64,000 nt of DNA from the NCBI RefSeq assembly GCF_003473485.1, contig NC_053049.1, positions 29,285,292-29,349,291 on the forward strand, read 5' to 3'. The first letter of the stretch is position 1. The number at the start of each line of letters is the position of its first letter. The position numbers were made by a program, and so were the translations under genes. The stretch is from Medicago truncatula (Eukaryota > Streptophyta > Magnoliopsida > Fabales > Fabaceae). The notes below the pieces were generated by a model, which saw only the letters and a list, made by a program, of their open reading frames with translations, was not told the origin of the DNA and ran no database searches. Positions 41,760-52,435 of the stretch are shown one piece after another.

Positions 41760-42138
41760 CCATAACAAATCATACATATTTCTATAACAGATTATATATT
41801 TCTACATCAAATCATACATATTTCTACAATAAATAACATTTATTTCTATAACAAATCATGTATATATTTCTATAACGAATCATATATATTTCTGAACCAA
41901 ATAACATATATTATATTTCTAAATCAAATAGCATATATATATATTTCTAAATCAAATAGCATATATATATATATATTTCTAAATCAAATAACATATATAT
42001 TATATTAATAAATATATAACATATATCATAACAAAATATTACTTATCAAAATAAATCATATAAATCACACAAATCATATAAGTATATTCTAAACTCATTT
42101 AAAATAATCAAATAATTTAGAGAGGGCGTTACATGCTC

Positions 42139-43300
42139 CCTCACACATTGTCTTCCTGGAAATGCGATTTATCCTCCGTGCATGAGGCAATGCGCCCCGG
42201 CTGTAGTGATAAAAAGGGTAACCCAAGGCAAACAACAATGTGAAAATGCCAATTTAAGAGTCTTTATTCACGAAAAATAATTTATTTAGAATCTTGGTGG
42301 TTTAAAGGCAAAGACAGAGTAAAGAAGCATCAATGATGAGTGGTTTCCAACCCCCTTTCGATTGTTCTCAAGTATGTTTTGATTTTCTTTAATTTTTTTA
42401 ATCAGTTTCCATATATAGATAAACATCTAAAGATTTGGGGTTCTAAGATGAACCTTTATTATTTGTTGAAATTTTATAATGCATGATTTCTTTTATTCAG
42501 TATGACTTGAGTTATATTTAATTTACATATTGATTGTGTTTAATGCTTTTCAATTATAAATTGAATCAATCTTAGTTTAGGGTTTATAAGTTGACATCTT
42601 GTTTTAACCAGAATCAATATTTATGTATTTTTCTCAAGATTAGTTGAAAAATTAGGGATTCTTAGTATGATGGTTACATTCTAGGACTTATGTGTGAGTG
42701 TAAGTCCTAGCCATGAGAGCAATATGGCATTCTGATGTCTCTTACATTTGTGCAAGTATAAGTCCCTTAAATAATTGTGTAACAATGTGAAATTCTGAAG
42801 TTAATTACATATGGGGTTATAAGTCCATGGTAAATCGGTACGAAGAATACAACATTTGGAGGGGTAAGAATCTTAGGTTCAACGAGTTAAACCATCGTTT
42901 ATATAAATCTTAGGTCATATTTAGTATAAAACATGCATTAATCAAACAAAAAGATAGAAATGATTAAAAGAGTCCTAAACACTGTTCAACATCTGAATAA
43001 AAAAATACATTTACTTTGCATTGGAGGCAAACAATCTTTTAGATTCCCATGATTTATAGTTTTTAATATTAGTTTAGTTAATTTCCCTTTAGGAAATTAC
43101 AATTCTTATGGAGACAATACCTGAATACTACATTATTTGAAATGGTTTATTGCACTTGCCAAATTTATCATCATGTTAACAACGTTGCCAAGGATTATTG
43201 ATCTTTTAAACAACACAATTCACTTTACTTATTTATTTTATTTTCAAATTCTTATATTAAAAAATAACAAAGAAGATTAATTTTTAATTTAGTTTTATAT
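42139..43300 (+). mobile_element. Athila-like leader/LTR fragment (duplicated block, copy A)
   Basis: This region matches 55560-56640 and 61976-62650. Shared landmarks are GTGAAAATGCC, AATCTTGGTGGTTTAAAGGC, GTTTAGGGTTTATAAGTTGA and GACTTATGTGTGAG. Near 43095-43200 lie LATE-LTR features: TTATGGAGACAATACCTGAA, CTTGCCAAATTTATCATCA and a degenerate primer-binding-like ACGTTGCCAAGGA. This order is typical of Athila-type 5' LTR ends and leaders. It directly precedes the gag-like repeats and the second NCR gene. Confidence 0.55.
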
Positions 43301-43309
43301 TTAGTCATG

Positions 43310-43886
43310 TTTTTATTTTGTACTACAATATTGTTAGATATTTGGCTTCTACTGTTGCAGGAAAGCAAATAATGGATATTAATAAAGATCCATCCAATTC
43401 ATATTTTGAATCGTATTACCCATATTGGATGGAAAGAACCCAATTATTAACAAGAGGAAAACTTTTTATTTTGTACTACAATACTATTAGGTATCTGGCT
43501 TCTACCGTTGCGGGAAAGAAACTAATGAATATTAATAAAGATCCATCCAATCCATTTTTGAGTCGTATTACCCATATTGGATAGGGAGAACCCAATAATT
43601 ATTAAAAGGGGAACTTTTTATTTCATACTACAATACTATTGGGTATTTGACTTGTATTGTTGTAGAAAAGCAACCAATGAATATTAATATAAAGATCTAT
43701 CCAATCCATATTTTGAGCCACATTATCCATATTGGTGGGGGAACCCAATTCTTAACAAGAGGATCTAACCATACAAGAAGGAAGGTTGTTGATGAGACAA
43801 TTCTTCAGTTTATTAAGGCATCCCAACAAAACATTGAATCTTTTGCAAGAATTTTTCAAGGATACAACATCTTCGCAAACCCATGA
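43310..43886 (+). repeat. tandem 165-bp coding-like repeat, gag-related (copy A)
   Basis: Three copies of a unit of about 165 bp follow each other. Each encodes variants of LASTVAGKQ...NINKDPSNPYF...YYPYW and ends with RTQLLTRG. After the third comes a piece with EGRL/VDETILQFIKASQQNIES, which looks like the start of an Athila-type gag. The first two units share an open frame and the later ones are shifted. The same unit occurs twice near 62645-62960 and once near 57745-57960, each time upstream of an NCR gene. Confidence 0.65.
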
Positions 43887-44355
43887 TCATAAGTAATTCA
43901 TTTCTTTGCAAAACCATGATCATAACAAATTCATTGTTCTTAATCACACTTTGTCATTTGAGATCTTTTAAGTATTTTACTTCTTTCTCACCTTTTATTG
44001 TTTTCAACTTTATTTTAAGTGTTGTTACTTTGAATGATTTATTTTATTTTTATACAAACAAATTTTCATTATTTCTATACTATTACTCGAAATAATGTAT
44101 ACTTACACTAGTTAGACTCTTAAAATAAAGTAGTCTTTTCAGTGCTGTCACTGAACTCATACAATTTCCACATTTGATACGTATCAACTTTTAAATAAAA
44201 TGTTGGAAAAAAAATGATCTTATGGTACTTTTAATTTATAAATAAATGTTTTGTAACATCTTCTAGGGTTATTGATATAACTATTTTTTTTTTATTTCAT
44301 CACTATTATTTCTCTTTTGAGTTGTATCCCCTATCTATTACGAAAGACTAAAATG

Positions 44356-44392
<37 letters not shown>

Positions 44393-44468
44393 GTCAACAA
44401 AGAGAGAGAAAGAGAGATGTTGACCGAGCATTTTGTAGGTGATCTATCTACCTCTCTGACAAACACAC

Positions 44469-44503
<35 letters not shown>

Positions 44504-44540
44504 TTACCAAAAAAAAAACATATATACATCAACATATTGA
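43887..44540. other. spacer between the gag-like repeat and the second NCR gene
   Basis: The stretch matches 63090-63530 closely (for example AAGTATTTTACTTCTTTCTC and GGGTTATTGATATAACT). It contains two (TA)n tracts at 44359-44390 and 44469-44502 around an AGAGAGAAAGAGAGATG piece. No gene was seen. Confidence 0.6.
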
Positions 44541-44803
44541 TGATCGTTTAGAATTTTATGTGAGATCTTTACTAAGGTTAAATAGTCACTTGAGTGAGTT
44601 ATTGAGGATAAACATGACATATTGAATAGAGACATATATTAAATTTCAATTCAATTTTTGCTTAAAAAAAATAAAAAAATTTCATTCAATAAATGGCTTC
44701 TAGCAACTACGAAGTGCTAAATACTATTTAATTTGTGCTAACAAAGCACGATAATTTTACTTATAAGCGATTAAAAAAATTATTACTTGCAAACAAGGAA
44801 AAT
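44541..44803 (+). promoter_or_regulatory. conserved NCR upstream block (copy 2)
   Basis: The block shares GTGAGATCTTTACTAAGGTT with 58000, and ATAAACATGACATATTGA, AAATGGCTTCTAGCAACTAC, TATTTAATT, GCTAACAAAGCA and CTTATAAGCGAT with the other NCR copies. It sits immediately upstream of the start codon. A role in nodule expression is inferred from the family. Confidence 0.55.
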
Positions 44804-45084
44804 ATGTATTTGGTTCACATGTTTTTTTACGCTTTCATCATCTTTCTTTCTGCACCACTTCCGTCTGTTCGAAGTATGTTATTTTCAACACCATTTTTTT
44901 TTCTTCTAGTTTTTCTTTACACAATATTATATCACCTTTTAGTAACTTTCTGTTTTTCTTATTTGACAACTTAGGTGACTTTCCATGCAAAACTAAAGCT
45001 GATTGTCTACAACATATATATTACATCGTTGAATGTATTTTTGGTTTTTGTCAGTATTTTAAACCCTTAAAACACTCAGTTTAA
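44804..45084 (+). CDS. nodule-specific cysteine-rich (NCR) peptide, 4-Cys
   Basis: Exons 44804-44873 and 44975-45084, with a 101-bp GT-AG intron in phase 1, give 59 residues. Exon 1 encodes the signal peptide (FFYAFIIFLSA). Exon 2 carries CKTKADC followed by HIYYIVEC and GFC, giving C-x5-C-x9-C-x4-C, the standard four-cysteine NCR pattern, and a tail slightly longer than in its paralogues with Lys and His, so it is weakly basic. The start at 44804 is the first ATG that aligns with all four copies; an upstream in-frame ATG at 44735 is not conserved. It is predicted to be secreted to symbiosomes in nodules. Its nearest relatives are the copies at 58204 and 63779. Confidence 0.84.
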
Positions 45085-45202
45085 AAATAATTATGTTACA
45101 TATAAGCATATAGTTTTATTTGTATGTAATAATGTTCATAATAATGTTTCTACCTTTATAATTTACTTTAAAGTTTGTTTATATTCTTGGGTGAAACATA
45201 TA

Positions 45203-45228
45203 TTGTTATTGTTGTTGTTGTTGTTGTT
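45203..45228. repeat. (TTG)n microsatellite
   Basis: A short TTG run at the place where the other NCR copies have (ATT)n tracts, about 120 bp after the stop codon. Confidence 0.7.
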
Positions 45229-45589
45229 ATATGCAAATAGTTTTACTTTGCATATAAAAGATATCAAAAGAAATAATGTCATTGAAAAATAATAATAATA
45301 AGCTTCTTGTGCAGGGTGTTTCATTCGCAATTTTTAATTTATCTCATTTTAGCTTGTTTAAAAAAAATGATTATCCAAATCAATTGTTTATTCTGATTCT
45401 ACATTTAGTATAGTTTTAGAAAAACACTGGAAAGGTTTGTATGGCCTAACTCAAGAAAATGCAGAGATTATTAGGATGAATATTTTTCTTGGTTATTCAT
45501 ATTTGAACTCGTAATATCCCCATTGTGCTTGTGAAATTACAAATTATGTTTGTAATTTTTTTTTTTTTTTAAAACCAAAAGAAGTCGCT

Positions 45590-45900
45590 AACAAAGTGCT
45601 AGACTACCAAAATGTATCAAAGAAACCAAGAGAAGGAGGGGACAAGAACCAAGACCTCCTTAAACAGTTACAAACCTATAGTTAGGCATTCCCAACTTGT
45701 TTTTACCAAAAAACTCCCTAATACAGTCAAGAACATGTAACCAAATAGTTAAGTGATTCAGGGACAGTCCAACATTTGCAAGAGTATCAACACATGTGTT
45801 TCCCTCCCCTCCCTGTAGACATGAGTAGCAATGAACTTCATTGTTCTACTTCTTGTGATGTTTAAGCAGTTTTCCCATCTGTTTCTTAGGACCCACGGCA
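45590..45900 (-). pseudogene. LINE RNase H-like C-terminal fragment
   Basis: On the minus strand a frame contains GGEGNTCVDTLANVGLS and, further on, GMPNYRF. Plant L1-type elements carry an RNase H-like domain whose end reads similarly (an EGN.CADKLAN region and a final LP.YRF). Stops and the lack of the catalytic parts show that it is a truncated remnant. It follows the 3' flank of the second NCR gene. Confidence 0.55.
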
Positions 45901-45966
45901 GCAGAGAATGTTTCAATTTTCAATCAATTTGATCATCAATTTTTCAGTACTAATTCTTTGTAATTA

Positions 45967-46500
45967 AAACTTATTAGTAGTAACTCTCCTCTATGAGTAA
46001 TCTTCCTCTTGGTCTAAAATGACTCAATCTATCCCTTGTCGATTATTCTACTTTAGCTCCTATCAATCTACAACAACACTACATGATACTCAAGGTCCAC
46101 ATGCAAATTCTCAATTCAACCAAATTGAGAAAATGGAACTTGAGGAAAAAATTAGGGTTTGGGTTCGGTCAATATCCAAAAAGGGAGAGGAAAGGAGTAT
46201 TTGCTTTACTTTTATTTCCTGTTTGCTTTAATAAAAGGTTTGAGAGGACGATTAAGCATGCATGCTTGAAAGATTGACAATGGAAAGGACGAAGGAGAAA
46301 TCTTTCTTCACCATTAAGTCCTTCATTCTTCACTTATTTACAAGTTTGTCGTTCCTCTTAAAGATACCACAAAGTCCCCTTCTTTTGATATTAAATACGT
46401 AAGATATTTTTTGAAAGAAAATACGTAAGATATTCTTCTTCTTCTTTAGTTATATTTAGTTACTATTTTCTCTTTGATAAAATAAAAAATTATAATTTAT
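45967..46500. repeat. dispersed 500-bp repeat, copy 1
   Basis: This stretch is almost identical in long parts to 49099-49630, in the same orientation (for example TCTATGAGTAATCTTCCTCT, GTCGATTATTCTACTT, ACATGATACTCAAGGTCCAC). It creates similar small open frames in both copies, but indels shift them, so I do not regard them as genes. The element class is unknown. Confidence 0.65.
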
Positions 46501-46684
46501 TATATACGTAAAATTTATAATACATAAATTTTTTGACAAATGTTTCTTTTGCCACCATTTGGATCATAGTAGATAATCTTTTTCAAGAATTATTATATTG
46601 ATGGTTTAATATTCTCTACATTTATTAAAAGAAATAGAGAGACTTGTTACTATATTTTAGAGTGTATAAAGGATACACACACAC

Positions 46685-46757
<73 letters not shown>

Positions 46758-47605
46758 GTATAAATTTTCAAAATGGAGGAAATTATTTGGAAATTTGTAC
46801 ACACATATATAGTAATAGATATATCATATATCTATGTAGTTTTTTACTCATGAAAATGATCTCTACTTCGCAACAACCAGGATGTTCATATGACAGGACA
46901 TCGACCAATTCTAAAGTTGGACTAAGTCATTTTGAGTTGATAGAATAGTGATTCTCAAATTTATTAATTGACAATTATATTTATGAAATTGCAACACATG
47001 TGAAAATAAATTATTTATTACTTTCTATGTGATTGTCCACATGAATCACATATATCTAACACCATATCACCGGAAAAGTAAGTGGCTTATTAATTCATGT
47101 ATCTCTTGTCAAAGGAGACAAGAAAGAAAGAAAAAAACAAGCATAGAATAATTGAACTAATCCATACAACTACATCATATTTCTTTGAATAAAGTGTCTT
47201 TCCATGTCGCATAAAACATTTTATCGTTTCTTCATCTATAGTTTTTTCTTAGTTATACTATTTGTCCATAGCTTTTTAGTACTAGATTGTAGGTTTAAAT
47301 ACACATTCAAAAATATACGTAAATATATTATTTTTATTATAAAAATTGGTCGAGAGAGGTTGTTTATTGAGAGAGAAAAATATCAAGGTTCTCTTGCACA
47401 AATAGACCTTGTAATATAGGTGATGTCCTATTTTTTTTTTATTCAAGTTAAAGATTGCATTACACATAGAAGATTCGGCCTGAACCCTTAATAAGGAAAA
47501 GTCATTACAAAGAAACTGTATAGAATGGTAAGCCATGTATACATAAAGTTCAGAATAGTGATCTAGAAGTGGAATTTATTTATCATTTTTTAAAACATGT
47601 TTAGA
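46501..47605. other. intergenic region with a long (AT)n tract
   Basis: An (AC)n/(AT)n tract runs from 46676 to 46756. The rest to 47605 is AT-rich with no recognised gene or transposon. Confidence 0.6.
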
Positions 47606-48278
47606 GGTGGATTCTAGGGTGAGGGTCCAATTAAGTCCCTCACCGGTGAACCACGGAAAAAATACCATTAGATTTAATCAATCGTCCAGATTTATTAGAA
47701 ATCAAAATGATAATATCTAGACATTTCTCACACAATCAAGCCACCACCCTCAACAAATTGTTCATTGAAAAATTAATCCATGAAACGTAAAACACTATAT
47801 TGCACAAGAACAATGACAGATTTCCACAATAATGATTATTAGAGAATATGAAGATGAATTTTCTGGAAATTTCAAAAACCCCAAATGTTTGATTTCATGT
47901 TCCCATGTTAAATTCAAGTTTAAAGTATGAACACCATCATTCAACATTGCAATCTATTTTGATGGAACCACATCTCTTCCCAGAAAAGAGTAGCAATATT
48001 TAAAAAAGAAATAAAAGAAAGAAATATCAGGCTGAAGAAGTAGGTACATGAATTGGATGGAGGAAAGTAGTCAATGTTCCTCTTTTGTTAGTACCCAAAG
48101 GGAGTAGAACATCAAAGAGGCAAGAGACGAGAGGGAGAAGAAAAGAAAGAGAGGTGCAATATAGTGTATATGGTATATAATAAGCTATGTGTACTTGATT
48201 AATCTAATGACTCTTAATTATTATTCATAGTGGTTCACCGGTGAGGAACTTAATTGATCCCTCATCCTAGAATCCACC
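47606..48278. mobile_element. Mutator-type element, GGTGGATTCTAGGGTGAGG family, with perfect 10-bp duplication
   Basis: The left end is GGTGGATTCTAGGGTGAGGG; the right end reads TCATCCTAGAATCCACC. Both flanks are CATGTTTAGA (47596-47605 and 48279-48288). The inner ends share CCCTCACCGGTGAACCA in inverted orientation. It is the same family as 11756-12500. No transposase frame is present. Confidence 0.85.
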
Positions 48279-49098
48279 CATGTTTAGAACGTTAAAATAA
48301 GAATTCCATAAAAAATTAGAATTTTTTGCCAAATGACGGATTAATTATGAATTTTTCAAAGCAATACAAACCCCCACAAACGGAAATCTCAACCTAGAAG
48401 TCAAATTTTCAGTTTTTTTTAGTAAAAACTTCCATAAAAATACATAGTGAGGATTTGAAAAAATTTCGCAGCATTCCAACTATACTTCAATTTATTTTTA
48501 TTTTTCAACCAAAACATCCAAAATTACAAACTTTTTTCCAAGTAAGTATATATTCATGGATCAAAATTTGTTCCATAATTTTTCCTAACATATTTATAAC
48601 ATCATAAGAATTTCCACCACTAAATTTTGAATTTTTTAAACGAGGGATGAATCAATTAAGAATTTTTGTTCCTAACATATTTAACCAATTCACAATTAAT
48701 TCATTTCTCCTTTAATAACTTCAAAATTTCTTGATAAAAGCTTTTATGACGTTCTAACTATTACTACAAAAAAATTTAAATGCGAATTGTGTCATTTGAC
48801 CCTCAACTACTTAAATTCTTGGTTCAAATAATGAACCTAATTCATTTAACGCATTATTATTTTATGCATAATTCATTCTTCATTTCAATATATACTACGT
48901 ACATAAATAGTCAGTTAACAACCAATGCAATATACACAATATTCAGATGATATTTTATCCATTGTTCGTCTGACTTAATTTATGTAGTATATATTGAAAT
49001 GCAGAATGCATTTCAATATTCAGTACATGTACTAAAAATTAAGGAGGAGCATACTCTCACATCGAATGCCAATACCACCAGACCAACTCAAGTGGGTT
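48279..49098. other. intergenic region, no gene seen
   Basis: AT-rich sequence without recognisable features other than short direct and inverted phrases (TATATTGAAATGCAG near 48990 and TTTCAATATATAC near 48885). Confidence 0.5.
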
Positions 49099-49630
49099 AA
49101 AACTTATTAGGAGTAACTCTTCTCTATGAGTAATCTTCCTCTTGGTCTAAAATGACTCAATCTATCCCTTGTCGATTATTCTACTTCAGCTCCTATCAAT
49201 CTACAACAACACTACATGATACTCAAGGTCCACATGCAAATTCTCAATTCAACCAAATTGAGAAAATGAAATTTGAGGAAAAAATTAGGGTTTAGGTTTG
49301 GTCCTTCCAAAAAGGAAGAGGGAAGGAGTATTTGATTTACCTTTGTTTACTTTTTGCTTTAATGAAAGATTTGAGAGGATGATTAAGCATGCAAGCTTGA
49401 CAATGGAAAGGAGGGAGGAGAAATCAGATTTTTTTTTTATTTCCCTCCATGTCTTTTTTTCTTCTATATTGTTACCACTTTCTTCACCACTAAGTCCTTC
49501 CTTCTTCACTTATTTACAAGTTTTCCTTTCATCTTAAAAATACCATAAAGTCACTTTCTTTTGATATATACCTAAGATATAAAGTTAATATTTTCTCTTT
49601 GCTAAAATAACAAATTATTATTAATTTTAC
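49099..49630. repeat. dispersed 500-bp repeat, copy 2
   Basis: See 45967-46500. The copies differ mainly by small indels in the second half. The right edge of this copy lies about 45 bp before the Harbinger-like element. Confidence 0.65.
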
Positions 49631-49676
49631 TTTGATCAATAATAAATTTTCCGGGTTGTGACGGTTTTTCACCTTA

Positions 49677-52374
49677 GGCTTTGTTTGCGAGTTGGGTTTT
49701 GGAGGGGAAGGGAGGGGAAGGAAAGGCTTATGGAGTGGTAAACCCTTGTTTCCGAGTTTTAAAAAAAGAAGGGAAAGGTTTTGGGGGGTTTTGAAGGGCT
49801 TCATTTGTCCAATTTTAAAGTTTCCCCAAATTGGAGGGTTTTGGGGGGTTAAACATACAAATTGACAATTTTGCCCTCATAATAATTCAAAATTCCAATT
49901 TTAGACATTACTGAATTATTACAATCTTTTTCAAAAACAACTTATTCAAAACAACTTATTACGACCTCATTTTCAAAAACAACTTATTCAAAACAACTTA
50001 TTTATCCAAAACTGCTTATTACGACCTCATTTTCAAAAACCGCATATTCAAAACAACTTATTTATACAAAATAGCTTATTACGACCTCTTTTTTAAAAAC
50101 AGCTTATTCAAAACAACTTATTTATGGCAAAACAGCTTATTAAGACTTCTTTTCAAAAAACAACTTATTCAAAACAGCATATTGATGCAAAACAGCTTAT
50201 TACAACCTCTTTTCAAAAGACAACTTATTCAAAATAGCTTATTGATGCAAAACAGCTTATCACAACCTCTTTTCAAAAAATAACTTATTCAAAACAACTT
50301 ATTGATGCAAAATAGCTTATTACGATCTCATTTTCAAAAACAACTTATTTATGCAAAACAGCTTCTTACGACCTCTTTTCAAAAAACAACTAATTCAAAA
50401 CAGCTTATTGATGCAAAACAGTTTATTACAACCTCTTTTCAAAAACAACTTATTTATGCAAAACAGCTCATTAAGATCACTTTTTCAAAAACAACTTATT
50501 TATTCAAAACAGCTTATTACGACCTCTTTTTTAAAAACAACTTATTCAAAATAGCTTATTTATCCAAAACAGCTTATTAAGACCTCTTTTCAAAAACAAC
50601 TTATTCAAAACAACTTATTTATATAAAACAGCTTATTACGACCTCATTTTCAAAAACCGCTTATTCAAAACAGCTTATTACAAACTCTTTTTCAAAAACA
50701 GCTTATTTATGCAAAACAGCTTAATACGATCACTTTTTCAAAAACAGCTTATTCAAAACAACTTATTTATACAAAACATCTTAATATGACCTCATTTTCT
50801 AAAACCGCTTATTCAAAACAGCTTATTTATACAAAACAACATATTACGACCTCTTTTTCAAAAACAACTTATTCAAAACAGCTTATTTATACAAAACAGC
50901 TTCATACGACCTCATTTTCAAAAACCGCTTATTCAAACAACTTATCTATACCAAATAGCTTATTACGACCTCATTTTCAAAAATCGCTTATTCACAACAA
51001 CTTATTTATACAAAACTGCTTATTATGACCTCATTTTCAAAAACCTCTTATTCAAAACAACTTATTTATGCAAAAAAACTTATCACGTCCTCTTTTTTTC
51101 AAAACAAGCTTATTTTGAATAAGTTATTTTTTTAAAAGAGATCGTATTAAACTGTTTTGCATAAATAAGTTGTTTTGAATAAGTTGTTTTTGAAAAAGAG
51201 ATCGTATTAAGCTGTTTTGCATAAATAAGTTGTTTTGAATAACTTGTTTTTGAAAAAGAGGTCGTAATAAGCTTTTTTGTATAAATAAGCTGTTTTGAAA
51301 TTGCGGTTTTTGAAAATGAGGTCGTAATAAGCTGTTTTATATAAATAAGCTGTTTTTGAAAAAGAGGTCGTAATAAGCTGTTTTGTCTAAATAAGTTGTT
51401 TTCAATAAGCGGTTTTTAAAAATGAGGTCGTAATAAGCTGTTTTATATAAATAAGTTGTTTTGAATAAGCTGTTTTTGAAAAAGAGATCGTATTAAGCTG
51501 TTTTGCATAAATAAGTTGTTTTGAATAAGCTGTTTTTGTAAATGAGGTCATATTAAGTTGTTTTGTATAAATAAGTTGTTTTGAATAAGCGATTTTTGAA
51601 AATGAGGTCGTAATAAGCTGTTTTGTATAAATAAGTTGTTTTGAATAAGCTATTTTTGAAAAAGAGATCGTATTAAGCTGTTTTGCATAAATAAGCTGTT
51701 TTGAATAAGTTGTTTTTGAAAAAGAGATTGTAATAAGTTGTTTTGTATAAATAAGCTGTTTTGAACAAGTTGTTTTTTGAAAAGAGGTCGTAATAAGCTG
51801 TTTTGTATACATAAGCTGTTTTGGATAAGTTGTTTTTGAAAAAGATATCGTATTAAGCTGTTTTGAATAAGCTGTTTTTTTGAAAAGAGGTCATAATAAG
51901 CTGTTTTGTATAAATAAGTTGTTTTTTAAAAAAAGATCGTAATAATTTGTTTTTCATATGATAAGCTGTTTTTTAAAAAGAGGCCGTAATAAGTTGTTTT
52001 GTATAAATAAGTTGGTTTTAAAAAGTGATTGTAATAAGTTTTTTATTTTTTTTTTTATTTTTATTTTTTTTATAAATAAGTTGTTTTGAATAAGTTGTTT
52101 TTTAAAAATAGATCGTAACAATTTGTTTTTCATGAGAGAAGTTGTTTTGAATAAATTAGAAGTTAAATTATGAAGTATAACAATGTATTGATTTTATGAG
52201 AAAAAAGAGTAAAATAGTAAAATTATAACATAAGCCCTCCATCTCCTTACCTTATTGACTTTTTAACTCCCAAACAAGGGGAAGGTTTTCCCTCCTTTCT
52301 CCCTTCCCTCCCTTTCCTTCCCTTCCCCTCCTTAGCCTTTCCTTTCCTTCCCCTAAAAACTCGCAAACAAAGCC
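49677..52374. mobile_element. Harbinger-like element built from two inverted minisatellite arms
   Basis: The ends GGCTTTGTTTGCGAGTT are perfectly inverted and flanked by TTA on each side (49674-49676 and 52375-52377), as in PIF/Harbinger elements. G-rich sub-terminal blocks follow inward. The interior is almost entirely a 60-bp unit (AGCTTATTACGACCTCATTT, TCAAAAACAACTTATTCAAA, then ACAACTTATTTATGCAAAAC), repeated about 19 times in the left arm (49925-51095) and about 17 times, inverted, in the right arm (51110-52150), meeting near an AAGCTT at about 51106. Because 60 is a multiple of three, long spurious open frames with a 20-residue repeat arise on both strands. No transposase is present. 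Confidence 0.8.
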
Positions 52375-52435
52375 TTAGTGAAAACATGATCACAATAGTT
52401 TCATATCCTTGCGCTAACATGATCACAACAGTTTC

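Larger units (their letters stand above)
38558..42133 (-). mobile_element. 3.6-kb solo LTR, Tekay-type chromovirus, with 5-bp target duplication
   Basis: The unit starts TGTAACACCCCG, ends GGGCGTTACA, and is flanked by TGCTC on both sides (38553-38557 and 42134-42138). TG...CA ends, the 5-bp duplication and the length fit a Tekay/Del-type LTR. A TATA-like TTTATATAAATAGG on the minus strand near 41570 suggests minus orientation. Inside are tandem arrays at 39464-39960, repeated GGACAAAGCTCC (40190-40245) and a CTCGC/GGCGAG dyad cluster (40865-41190). The paralogous block near 61975 lacks the insertion, so it is younger than the block duplication. Confidence 0.85.

Noticed and set aside
44338..44535. 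65-codon minus-strand frame with hydrophobic repeats
   Set aside because: It is formed by two (TA)n tracts around a short spacer.
46019..46231. 70-codon frame that recurs in part near 49141
   Set aside because: Indels between the repeat copies change the frame, so it is not conserved as a protein.
49925..52150. Regular direct repeats that might suggest a CRISPR array
   Set aside because: The 60-bp units lie back to back without unique spacers, are inverted in two arms and sit inside a plant transposon.
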